DNA of 64,000 nucleotides, from positions 21,885,446-21,949,445 of the forward strand of contig OY743172.1 in the NCBI GenBank assembly GCA_963555705.1. Direction: 5' to 3'. Source of the DNA: Ligustrum vulgare. Its lineage: Eukaryota; Streptophyta; Magnoliopsida; Lamiales; Oleaceae. Shown here in pieces: positions 23,940-34,581 of the stretch (its first letter is position 1; every line of letters starts with the position of its first letter). The notes under the pieces were generated by a model. The model had not been told where the DNA came from. It saw only the letters and a program-made list of their open reading frames with translations, and ran no database searches. The translations under genes and the position numbers were made by a program.

Positions 23940-25700
23940 AAACAATGCTACTTCGAAAAGCACGTTTTATTACTCATTCAAAAATCAATATGTCAATATT
24001 CTTCTGGAATATTGAAATTATAATATCATATTCTTCAAAAGCGGATAATATTATTTTATAAATGTTGTGCTTCTTCGGGAGCAACAACGTATTGCTTCTT
24101 CAAGAGCAAAAATGAAATATTCTTCTGGAATATTGAAACGTAACAATAACGCAATATTCTTCTGGAATATTGATTCGAATCTCATTCAATTATAACAATA
24201 ATTGACATCTATTGTGCAATTTAGGAGCAAAATAACTAATTATTCTTCTGGAATAATTATATTGCTAAAATTGCAATTCTTGAAGAATAATAAGTTAATA
24301 TTCTTCTGGAATATTGATATTAATGATTCATTCTACATTTCAAGCTAATAATATTTGTACTCTACACGAGTGACGTTAAAATATTCTTCTGGAATATTTA
24401 TCTAACGTGGGTTGTGTTTATTCGAAAATACCAACACCATATTCGTTTAAAACATATTTTAAATTATGCTTCTTCAAGAGCATTGGATCAATATTCTTCT
24501 GAAATATTGAAATTGTAATATACTGCTCGTGGCAAGTAAGTAATATTCTTCTAGAATACTACTATTGTTGTCCTACTTCGTGAGCAACAACATGATATAT
24601 TATTAAATCAGAATTTATGAATGAACATTTACAAATATTTAATCATCTTAAAGAATATTAATTACCATATAAACATAATATGAATTTATATATAAAAATA
24701 AATTACCAAACATATATCAGGAAAAAGAATCTTCATATATAGAAGTTAACAAAATTGACTAAATTCTTTATTGGCTAAATCTTTTATCAATATGCAAAAT
24801 ATACTAAACATGCACGTGAATTCCATATATAAAAATTAGATATATAACTAATATATAGTAGAATCAAATCTAATAATGTATTTGAGAATTCAAAATAACA
24901 TAGTGATTTCCAATGACAAAATTGAAAGAGCAAAAAATAATAACAATAATAATTTGCTGGAACAATGTATACTTTAACGAATTTATTTTGATTCTTCCAA
25001 AATAAATAATAAATCAATATTCTAGAAGAATATTGAAAATTATAATTCATGCTTTTCAGGAGCAAATAACATCCTTCTAGGATATTAATTATAATGTTGT
25101 ACTACTTCAGGAGTAACAACAAATTATTTATAATAGAAAAATTTACAATTAATATTTTCTGATATATTAATCATCCGTTGTGCTACTTTAGGAGTAACAA
25201 CATAATGAATTATAAATTTAAATCAATAATAACAATAATGCTTGTAATCGATAGATCTATAATTAATATTTTTCTGAAATATTAATATATATATACTGTT
25301 GTACTACTTCAGGAGCAAGAACAAATTATTGTTAAAGATTTTAGATATTTGTTCTTCTGGAGCAATTGAATAATAAATCTTTCAAAATTATGCTCTTCAG
25401 GAGCAATTAATTTTCTTTACGAATATTATTATAATAAAAATTATGCTACTTCAGGAGCAACCACAAATTATTCTTCTTGAATAATTATAGTTCTAAAATT
25501 TTGATTATTCAAGAATAATAAATCAATATTTTTTTGAAATATTGAAAATTTAATTTATGCTCTTCGGGAGCAAATAATATTCTTCTGGAATATTAATTAT
25601 GATGTTGTGCTACTTCAGGAGCAACAACGAATAATAATCAATTCTATGATTAATATTCTTCTGGAATATTAATGTATTGTTGTGCTACTTCGAGAGTAAC
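23940..25700 (-). repeat. Array of two alternating short palindromic motifs
   Basis: Over about 1.75 kb two motifs recur many times at irregular spacing. One is AATATTCTTCTGGAATATT, an imperfect palindrome. The other is GCTACTTCAGGAGCAACAAC with variants such as GCTTCTTCGGGAGCAAC. Spacers are AT-rich. The array sits where gag would be expected in the minus-strand copia element, between its primer site and the integrase remnant. Confidence 0.75.
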
Positions 25701-26062
25701 AACATAATGAATAATCAACTTAAAAAAATTAAACAACAAAATAATTATATACATTAAACACACATAAAAAAAAGTTAATGTATGGAGTAAGGAGCAGAAC
25801 TTGACTTGCATCCAAGTCACAATTGTTACACGAGCACAAATTATTGGTTGGGGTATGGAGGCAGATGAAATTGGAACAATTATTGGAATTGAAGCAACCT
25901 CCTGGAATTGAAACAATTCAACCACGATCGGAAAAAAAAAATTCATATGCTGTCAAATTGATTTCGACGCACATGATTTTACCTTCTAACTAATATTTTG
26001 GTATATGAGATTTTGAAAAAGAAAATTCTAACTCAATTTGATAGAGACTCGTGCTGATAACA

Positions 26063-26236
26063 TTTTATAAACTAGAGAGAAAAAGAGAGAAAAGTAGAGA
26101 CACCAATAAACTTGTGTATTCTATTATGAACCAGAGCCTCATATATATAGGGGAAGAAAGTGATATAAAAAGTAATTATAACTAGGGTTTTAGGGGTACA
26201 ACTGTTATTCACTAATACAATATAATATTTACAACA
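26063..26236 (-). repeat. Copia 5' LTR (minus orientation)
   Basis: 174 bp, about 10 bp longer than the partner LTR because of an extra AAAAGAGAG segment. The primer site TTATCAGCACGAG (minus strand) lies just inside it, at about 26049-26061. Confidence 0.85.
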
Positions 26237-26238
26237 AA

Positions 26239-26241
<3 letters not shown>

Positions 26242-26270
<29 letters not shown>

Positions 26271-26272
26271 AT
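26242..26272. repeat. (TTA)n microsatellite
   Basis: About ten TTA units directly after the copia target duplication. Confidence 0.9.
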
Positions 26273-26391
26273 TAACTACATACACCCCACTACCACCCAC
26301 CCCAAATTTAACCCTAATTGAACCCGCCCTTTCATTCAAATCCATCTCTTCTCATTTCTCCCCGATTCCCGAAAGAGCAGCATCGACTGCA

Positions 26392-26748
26392 ATGGCGCCA
26401 ATAATGCCCAATGGATCGCAGAGCCTATTTTCGATGAAGAAGCGGAGAAGGATGGAGAAGTAGCATCGCAGGCGACGTGCGATTGCTTTGACTTTTGGGG
26501 TTTTGTTGGTGGTGGCTGCTTTGGTCGTAGCCGTGCTGACAACTCTCATGACGTGGATTACCGTGCTTGTCCCTTTGACTTTTTACGGGAAGCCCAAAAG
26601 GGATTTGGTGGTGGAGGGGAGGAAATTGACGACTGAGTTTATTGGGTTTGTGGTTAAGGTTTTGATTAAGGAAGGGAATGTTGTGGCTCAGTTCTTGGGT
26701 ATTTTATACTTGTTAGGAGAAGAGTTGTACAACTGGATTTGTGGTTAA
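26392..26748 (+). pseudogene. Small membrane-protein gene with one in-frame stop
   Basis: From ATG 26392 a 118-codon frame runs to TAA 26748, interrupted once by TAG at codon 24 (26461). Before the stop the peptide is polar and basic (MAPIMPNGSQSLFSMKKRRR). After it come HRRRRAIAL, a hydrophobic segment (FGVLLVVAALVVAVLTTLMT), then FYGKPKRDLVVEGRKLT and a second hydrophobic stretch near the C-terminus. It recalls small conserved plant membrane proteins with an FYGKPKR..VVEGRKLT motif, function unknown. The rest of the frame looks undamaged, so the copy is either a recent pseudogene or the stop is a sequencing error. No good downstream ATG would restore the first membrane segment. Confidence 0.5.
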
Positions 26749-28060
26749 TGGTAATGATGTCACACAATCTTGCTTCCTTGCATCTATACAATGGGTGCGT
26801 TCGACGACTCTTTATTGAGGAGAGAGGAGAATTTTTGGTGTTTCCAATGTAAAATATGGGATTAAAAATTTGAGAGAGAAAATTGAGTAGTTTAAACTCC
26901 TCGTTAATGAGGTAGCTAATGAGGTAGCCGAACGGAGGCTATATTTTATAATGAGAAAGTTTGACTTTTTCATTGACCACTATTTCCTGCCAAGAACTTT
27001 TTCACAATGACTTTGTTTCTGAAAACTACAAATTTAAAAAAATTTGGAAAAGGCAAATATAGAATAAAGAAGTAATATGATAGAAAATGAACTGTACAAC
27101 TGTTACGGCTGCATTCCATTTTCCAAGAGCCTACTCTTCAGTGCTGTAAAAAAGACGTATTTCCCACGAGTTAAATGTTTCATTAGCCACCGAACTTTGC
27201 ACCATGTAACGGCTTACTCACTGAACTTTCAAACCTTTCCTGCTGGCCACTGGACTTTGCTCCGTCCAAGTCCGTCACTCACCCATTTAAAAATCGTCAA
27301 TAAACATTCTGGCATGGCAGAAGGAAAGATGACGTGGACGGTAAATTCCTTCCAAGTTGCAACTCATTTCCACATCAGCAAAGTTTCTTCTCTGTCAATT
27401 AAAATTCACACGATTTTTAGAGTTGCTTCCAACGATTTTCATTCTAAAATCCCAAACATTGTCTCCAATTCGATTCGCCTTTCCTAAACTCGATTCCCTC
27501 TTTCCGAATTCGATTTTCTCTTCCAAATCAATCAAGTAATCAGAGATTATCACGTTTCTTTTTGCTCTCTATAATCCCAAGTTCCGCTGCACACTTAGGT
27601 TCTTGATATATACTTTCCCAAGGGTATGTGTTTTGACATATTATTTGATAGCAATCACTCAAACATAGCCTTATCTTATTTGCTTTTTTTTTTCATGTTA
27701 CCTCTTTGTAGTCAGTTAATTTCCCATGGGTTATGTGTCTTGACAGATTATTTCATGGCAATCACTTATCCCTCTTCCCAGTAAATCGTACTTGCTTGTT
27801 TTTCTTCAATTTTTGCTGCAAACTTTGGAACATAGTGTGGTGTATAGATACTATATATTTAATTAGATAATTTGCAAATGTTAACTTATGTTGAGGCAGT
27901 TGTTTAGTATAAAAAGAAGTTGGGTTTCTTATTATCGGTTTTCGTGTTTCATTGGTTAAAGTAAGAACGGAAATTTGGCATTAAACTAACTGAAGTACAA
28001 TTACATTTGATCAGGTATCTTAGTGAACAGAAGCTTTCGAAAAGAACAAGGCGGCTACAG
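26749..28060. other. Non-coding stretch, possible small elements
   Basis: No supported gene. Phrases such as CCACCGAACTTTGCACC and CCACTGGACTTTGCTCC near 27188-27266 repeat in the style of MULE arms, but no matching inverted copy was located. Sequence near 27450-27540 resembles a plant 5' leader. Confidence 0.35.
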
Positions 28061-28061
28061 A

Positions 28062-28800
28062 ATGGTATTGATGTTGTGATGTGTTCCGAACCCTCGACAA
28101 TTGGAGTCATAGCAGGCTTGACGGAAAAATTCAAGTAATTCAAGCCAAAAACGGAGTTAATTGCAAATTGGAGCAAAAACCGGAGCAAAAAAGGACCAGT
28201 TTTGTTCTTACGACCGTAACGTCTAGATTATCACGGCCGTAATCAAGTCGCTGGTTAAAATGCAGAATTTCAAGTTTTTACACTTACGGCCGTAAATAAT
28301 GAAGTCACGGTCGTAACTCTTCATCAGCGAGCGGCTTACGGCCGTAATTGGAGCTTTCACGGCCGTAACCGAGGAGCGGATCAGATTTACTTTAATTAGA
28401 ATTCTATTTTGAGCCAGTTAGGGTTGATAGGTTTTCGTTTGCTTATTTATATTCTATTTTTCGTTCATTGTAATCAGATTTGATTTTGATTAAACAGTTT
28501 ATTGAGGATTCAATAAAACTTATAGGTGGATTCCTATATTTCATAAAACTTATCAAGATTATCATCTTATGGCGTTCATCCCGAACTTATCAAATATTCG
28601 CGAGAATATTTGTGGCGTTCAAAATCAGAAACTTATCAAGGAAGTTGGGCAAATCCTTGTGACGTTTCGAAAGTCGTGATTTTTTATTCCGCATCGTCGA
28701 GTCATCGCATCATGAATATTGGGTCATGATTCATCCGTCCGTAACAACCTGGGTTCGGAACTTTCCGGTGTTTCTTCCGCGCTTCGAGTCTCATCAGGTT
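28062..28800 (+). repeat. LTR-like block with six CGGCCGTAA-type boxes
   Basis: A TATA-like motif (GCTTATTTATATTC, near 28441) follows a GC-rich segment holding six boxes of the form (T/C)ACGGCCGTAA or one-base variants (28208-28370). GTTCCGAACCC near 28083 and GGGTTCGGAAC near 28750 are inverted copies. Borders are not certain and no target duplication was found, so the LTR call is tentative. Confidence 0.4.
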
Positions 28801-29680
28801 GATAATTTTGATCATGATATAGGAGAGGATGAAATTGGTGATGAACGGGTTGCTGAAGACTTGATGGAATAAATACGAAGAAAGGATGTGGATATCTATG
28901 TTAAATTGACTTCCACAAGGGAAAATGAGAGAATGATGGTGGGAAACAAAATGGAAAAGCACCATGAATTGAACCGTTTATATTATTCTCAAGTTTGTAT
29001 CATTCACTATTTTATAATTTGATTGTAGACGTCGAAAGGTTAATCCCAGTAACCTGAAATTTGCATTTGCAATTTCAATGTTTTTATGTGACAATTTTTT
29101 TGTAATTCAATGGTTTTTATGTGACAAAGTTTCTATATTTCACTGGTTTTTTTGTGACAAAGTTTGAAGAATGGTTAACCAATTCATTCTAATCAGCCTA
29201 TACGTAGTCTGTTGAAGTATATTTCTTAAATTGAAGAGTGATAGAATTTTTACAAAATATGAATTTCAATAACGAAATAAAGCTACAAAACTCGTGTCAT
29301 GAACATCAATGCACATAAAAATTGAAAGCATAACCTTTCAACTGGTAACCTTAAGAGTGCATAAATACCTCATCAATAATAAGAATAATTAAAAGAAAGA
29401 CAATCAACTCATGAAAAGTGAAGCGAAATCACAATTCATCAGATGAAATTTGGCCAGCAAATGAGTTCATGTAATGAGTTTCATACATTACTTTCCTGAT
29501 TTCTACAATCTATGACCAAGTTACATGCCAAAAAATAGCCATCTCCATTATACCATGGATCCATGTTCAGATAATAGAACAAAAAATAGATTTGCATCCA
29601 TTCCCCAAAAAGCATCTATATGCATAATTTCCAGTTTTTTTTTGGAAAAACCTCAACTAGTTGGTGCTATCTATTGCTTC
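28801..29680. other. Non-coding stretch with a short exon-like frame
   Basis: A frame near 28800-28873 reads LDNFDHDIGEDEIGDERVA and stops soon after. Nothing was recognised in the rest. A short repeat of TTTATGTGACAA occurs near 29092-29160. Confidence 0.3.
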
Positions 29681-29689
29681 ATGCGTTAT

Positions 29690-30435
29690 CGTTTTTGAGC
29701 CATTCCAGCTTTCATATTAGCAGATTCAGCCAAGGCATCCACGACATCCTCGAAGTTTACAACATTTGTTGGAACATCAATAGGAATCGACTGTGATCTG
29801 TTTAAAGTCTAAAGCTCGACTCTTTGGCAATTGATTCAAGGGCACCTAAAGAAAGCTTTGGATGCATTGCTCATCTTTTTTCTTTTGGCTTTGTTCCACT
29901 CCTCATTTGATCTCCATGCTTGTGCCTTACCACTTCCAATATCATGAGAATTTTCTATTCCATCCAATTCAAACTCAACCAATAGACTTGCTCTTACTCA
30001 AATGGTTTAACCACAAAAGTCATTATTGGACAATCAATGAAGTTGAGATAATGTGATTTAATCACTTCCTCAATACTATCCACTTTTCCATGTGGTTCTT
30101 GTGTGATTAAAACTTGTTATTTTCCTTAAGCTCATCTCCTTTAGTTGATATCTCCTCGGATTGAATAACCGGTTCAATATTCGAATCCATGGGCAATGAC
30201 AAGCCTTTCCTAGTAATTGCCACTAGTGGATCGTACCCCCACTTTTGAAATTCACTCCAACACATGGCATCCCCCATCAGCATATCATCCTCATCCAACT
30301 TGGCTAGCTTCTCATAGTACTTTGCAACAACCCTTTTACTCCATAGTGGATGACCATATCCCATAAGAGTGATGTCCTCATCTCAATTGTTTGGTACACA
30401 CTCATCGAAGAGCATATATTTACATCCGACGTGGT
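29690..30435 (-). pseudogene. Minus-strand gene remnant, unrecognised
   Basis: Three coding-like blocks follow one another on the minus strand. Block 1 (about 30435-30107) reads MLFDECVPNN, one TGA stop, then DEDITLMGYGHPLWSKRVV and LDEDDMLMGDAMCWSEFQKW. Block 2 (about 29990-29830) reads VEFELDGIENSHDIGSG, KAQAWRSNEEWNKAKRKK and MSNASKA, then a frameshift. Block 3 (about 29793-29692) reads SIPIDVPTNVVNFEDVVDAL, AESANMKAGMAQKR and stop. It looks like one multi-exon gene now broken. The Trp- and Lys-rich block 2 might suggest a nuclear protein, but I do not recognise the family. Confidence 0.35.
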
Positions 30436-30674
30436 GATTGCTTATTGTCAGTATTTCAAGTAATCTCTAAATATTATGAGTTTCGGCGTGATCAAACTTT
30501 TCATTCTTAGTCAATGGTGAAATCAAGCATACCTCGAAAGAAAACAAAAAATCAAAGGACTCAAAATCGTGGTGGTTAACCCAAAAGTAACAAACAAAAA
30601 TAAAAATAAAATAAATAAATCGATAAAAAGTCCGAATTAGTAATAATAATCTACAAATAAATTTAAATTACAAT

Positions 30675-30700
30675 CTCCGACAACGGCGCCAAAAATTTAT
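30675..30700 (-). promoter_or_regulatory. Gypsy-type primer-binding site
   Basis: On the minus strand the sequence TTGGCGCCGTTGTCGGAGAT follows the LTR. TGGCGCCGTTG.CGGGGA is the usual primer site of Athila/Tat-type gypsy elements. Confidence 0.6.
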
Positions 30701-31684
30701 TGCTATATTTTTTTGTCCATAAGTGTACGACGTACAAGTAATAAAATGGACTTAGAGTCAGAATATCGATCCACGAGGATTGAGTAAATTGTATTATAGA
30801 CTACTACCCTTAACCGGAACAAGAGAATTGATTTGATTTTTGTTTGGGTTAAACTAAGACTAATAAAACTAATCAAATAAAAAGTAACATAACAATACGA
30901 ACTTATGATTTTCTTAAGTGATGTTTGAAGGTGTCGGGACATTCGATTTCATATGTCAACACTATTAATTCCAATCCTCGAGTTTTACTCATATCTATGT
31001 GCTCGACCGAATTCACTCATGCATATGAAATTCCCCTCTCGGGTTTAAATCAATTCTACATAATTAGTCAACCATGTTAACGAACAACAAGCCGTAATGA
31101 CTAGGTGCGTTGAACACAAGAATTCATTTAGCGGTCACAATAATAACGAAATTATATCTCTATCGTTTGTTTAATTACCGGATTTTATCCCTAGATCTAA
31201 GTGTTAGCTCACCTCTCGGATTATGAAAGCACACATGATATCGTGAACAAGTGATCAATTCATTCACGTATTAAATATGAAGATAAAATCAACACATGCA
31301 AATTATATGTAAACTCAATTCATGAAATTAACATAGTAAAACTGATGCTACATCAAATAACCCAACTCAATGTTTAACTAGTCATCACAAAATAATTAAA
31401 AATGCATAAAGAGTAAAATATAGGCATGTCCAGTTTTTCCTCTTCAAATTATGTGTCCAAGGTGCCCCGTTTTTGTCTCTCCATGTAGAAGAAGAAAATC
31501 ACGCATGAGCTTGATTCACCGCTGGGCTGGACAACTGCTCGGCCTTACTGGTGGCTGCGCAGTTATACCAAAATAAGTTCCGTTAATTTCAGGTTTTACA
31601 TGCGGCCTCGCCTTATGCATCTGGTTCCGCACAGGAAAAGTACTTCGGTACTATTTCAACTTTCCAAAAATGTATAAGCAGGTC

Positions 31685-34194
31685 TGTAACGCCCCGATTT
31701 TCGAGGAGCGCGGGAACGCCACTTTTCTAGATTCTTGAATAAACTTTGTTGCGGAAAATGACTAAATATTAAATATCGCATTTATTGAATTAAAGTTTAG
31801 CGATAATTCAAATGGAATAAGTAAATTCGTACAGATTTATAAAAATGACAATTCTTGATAAAATGAAATAATTATTTCAAAGTTCACGACTTTTAAAAAA
31901 ATATCAATTTGTAATTTGCCGTCTTTGCCCATCGCTCGCCACCGTCTCCGAAATCTGCAAAAATTGTTAAAACAACGGGTTGAGCATTTCAAAAATGAAA
32001 TACTCAGTAGACTCATCGCCAGTAATTAATCTACAAGATAATTGAACACGTAATCATGCAAATAATGTAGTGACATTCTTTTCTTATTCATAGGCATCAC
32101 ATAGTGAACGCAAATGAACACATTCTTTTCTTTTCTTGGCTAGCAGATAAGTTATGCCCAGCATAACATAAATTATTTATCTCAAAAGAGATATTCTTTT
32201 CTCATGCAATTAAGCATAAAATCACACAAATCAACATAACACATGCAATTATAATATAAATCAATTAGTGGGGGCGAGTCTACCTTAAATCCGACGAGTG
32301 CAAAGTTGAGCGGGAAACGACTTAAATCCTTTAAATCTCCGTACGCCTCGTCTAGCCCATAAGTTACATTAGTCTTTTGAAATTTATAGTTTAAAAACGA
32401 TAATTTACAATTTGAGGACTGAAATTGATGGTTTGAAAGTTGAGGGGCTAAAATGAATACTTTGAAAGTTTAGGGACTAAAATGAATACTTTGAAAGTTG
32501 AGGTTTTATAATCAAATGAATTAAATCGACAGGGACTGAAATAAACAGTTCGTAAATCTTGAGACTAAAATAACAATTTTTTTTTGAAACTTAAAGTAAG
32601 ATTTAAAATATTTAAAACTATAGGGACTGATTTTTAAAACACAATAAGACTAGGGACTGAATTAAATCATTTTGCAAACTTAGGGACCAAAATGAAATTT
32701 TCGAAAATTAAAATATTTAAAACCTATCACTACTCTCTCCCCCATTTCAGGCAGAGAAAAGCGAGAGAAAAGAGAGAGCGAAGTGCGAGCTTCGCGTCCT
32801 TGCCAGTCGGTGATTCGCCGGTGAAATGTCGGCGCAGAGAGGCGGCGAGCTGTGGGCAAGATGGGTTCAGGTCTTGTGGAACTTTTGGTGTCTTGTGGTG
32901 CGAGATTGGCTCAAAACCGAGGTAAACACGAGGCTTAAGGTGGGACGATTTCCGGCGAAAAACCGGTGAATATGGGTCCGGAGGTCAAGGTAAAGTTTCT
33001 AGACTTCTTCTATTTCTGGGTTTGAACTGGGGATTTTTGGATTTGCGTAGAGACCGCTTCGAGTGGTGGCTGGTGGTCTAGGCGGCAACGAATGGATGGT
33101 GCTGGGTTGCTAAAAGGTTGGGGTTGATGATTAGGTAGAGTAGTGCGAGCGGTGGAGGCTGGTTGGTTCAACAATGGATGTGATGGTGATGGAGGCAGAG
33201 TGGTGTTTCTGCAGTGATGATAGCGATGGCTATTTAACAGATTGATGGTTTTGATTCTGAAATGGTTCTATGGTGGTGGTTATGGCAGTGATTCGTTGGT
33301 GGTGATGACGGCTTGGTAGAAATTGTGGTTTAGGTGGTGAATTGATGTATATTGGTTTGTGGTATTGCAGTGATTGTGGTGTTGGGGTGGAGGCGATGGG
33401 TTTGGAGATGAGGACGATGAAGGTGGCGTTTTGAGTTGATAAAGGTTGATTTGGTTTCCTGTGATTGTGTGGTTGGTCTTGGCCGTGGTTGAGGTTTGAA
33501 CAATGGAGGTCCGGTGGTTGATTTGGAATTGTGGAAATTTGTGTGCAGCTGTTGTGAGGGTCGAGAGCTTACCCAAAAGCTGAAGCTTTGTGTGATTCTA
33601 GCTGGGTGAGGGATTGTGAGAAATAAACATAGGTTGCTGACTTAATTTTGGTAGATTAGGTCAAAATTTGTAGTTTATGGAAAGATTGTGATATCCAAGC
33701 TGTATGGAAGGAGGAGGTGAAGCTGGAAGGAAATCTATGATTCAGTTTCCCAAACAATTTCTTCGGCTTGATTTGGAGAAGTTTGATACAATCTTGCTGA
33801 AAATGCAAAACATGAGGGAGAAGCGTGAACAAGATTGTAAATTGGGCTTAAAGCTTGAATTTGGGTTTGAGTGTTTGGGCCCAAGTGCTTGGTCCAAAGA
33901 AAATAATTCAATTTGGGAGTTAAAAGAATTTAAATTGGACAAAGATCAAAATATCGGAATAAATTAATTTGGACTTTAAAATCGTTAAAATTTGAATTAA
34001 GATTAAAATATCGTGACATTGGAATATTTTAAATAAACTTCGAAAATTTAATTACGATGGAAATTAATTTAATTTCATTTATAATTTGGCTAGAAGACAA
34101 CTCTTTTAAATTAAATTGGAAAAGTCGTAGCGACGCGCATTTAAAGTTTTAAAACATTTTATTTAAAATGAAATGAAAATTTCCGGTCGCTACA
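31685..34194 (-). mobile_element. Solo LTR, same family as the LARD at 47.8-58.0 kb
   Basis: The 2,510-bp block starts TGTAACGCCCCGA and ends GGTCGCTACA, with exact target duplication AGGTC (31680-31684 and 34195-34199). Reverse-complemented it matches landmarks of the LARD LTRs: GAGACGGTGGCGAGCGATG, the GATGAGTCTACTGAGTATTT phrase, GCACTCGTCGGATTT, and the series of TTTAGTCCCTGAACTTTC repeats. There is no primer site or interior. A frame at 33704-33967 within it is not credible as a gene. Confidence 0.85.
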
Positions 34195-34521
34195 AGGTCC
34201 CTGTCTTTTATTTGCTCCTTCGGCCCTTCAACTATTGATTGTAAGAATTTGGTTCTTGAACTTTTAAATCTCTTCAAATCTTTTCGTCCAACTTCCCTTC
34301 ATCTTTAATTAAGCACTTCAACTTTGATTTCTAGCCCTTTGCACCTCTTTTAGGTCCCGGTTGACATGATCTTCATTCATTTGTCTATTTTAGCTCCATT
34401 TATCACCAAAATTGTCTTTATTTCTTTCAATTGAACAATTTACTTGAACTTGGGATATTTCCTGGAATGTAAACAAATACAACCAATTATGATGAATTTA
34501 TTCTTAAAATGACAATAAATA

Positions 34522-34553
34522 ATTTTAATTTAGTTATATATATATATATATAT
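34522..34553. repeat. (AT)n microsatellite
   Basis: A TA dinucleotide run near the outer end of the gypsy LTR. Confidence 0.8.
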
Positions 34554-34581
34554 AAGTGTATAAAATACACTTATCATTAAG

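Larger units (their letters stand above)
20683..26236 (-). mobile_element. Ty1/copia retrotransposon, complete ends, decayed
   Basis: The element lies between an exact 5-bp target duplication AAATT (20678-20682 and 26237-26241). LTRs of 163 and 174 bp share over 150 bp, including CTAGGGTTTTAGGGGTAC. On the minus strand the order is 5' LTR (right), primer site (TGTTATCAGCACGAG), interior, then a G-rich polypurine tract (CATTCAAGGGGGAG, at 20846-20859 on this strand) and 3' LTR (left). The 3' interior shows the repeated phrases of this family around AAGGTTTTAACGAG. Gag-pol is almost unreadable; an integrase zinc-binding remnant survives at 23658-23843. Confidence 0.85.
30701..34576 (-). repeat. 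Gypsy (Athila/Tat-like) LTR with a nested solo LTR
   Basis: On the minus strand it begins TGATAAGTGTATTTTATACA at the right and ends TATAGCA at 30701 before the primer site. About 1.36 kb remains once the nested 31685-34194 insertion is removed. CGATCCACGAGGATTG near 30766 is a common phrase in such LTRs. Only this LTR and a short adjoining interior were found; no partner LTR. Confidence 0.65.

Noticed and set aside
23940..25700. CRISPR-like array
   Set aside because: Repeats are variable, spacing irregular, and the context is a plant copia element.
26790..26945. Possible MITE (GGTGCGTTCG near 26790, CCGAACGGAGG near 26928)
   Set aside because: The inverted match is short and no target duplication was found.
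33704..33967. 87-codon ORF
   Set aside because: Lies inside the solo LTR and matches no family; chance frame.
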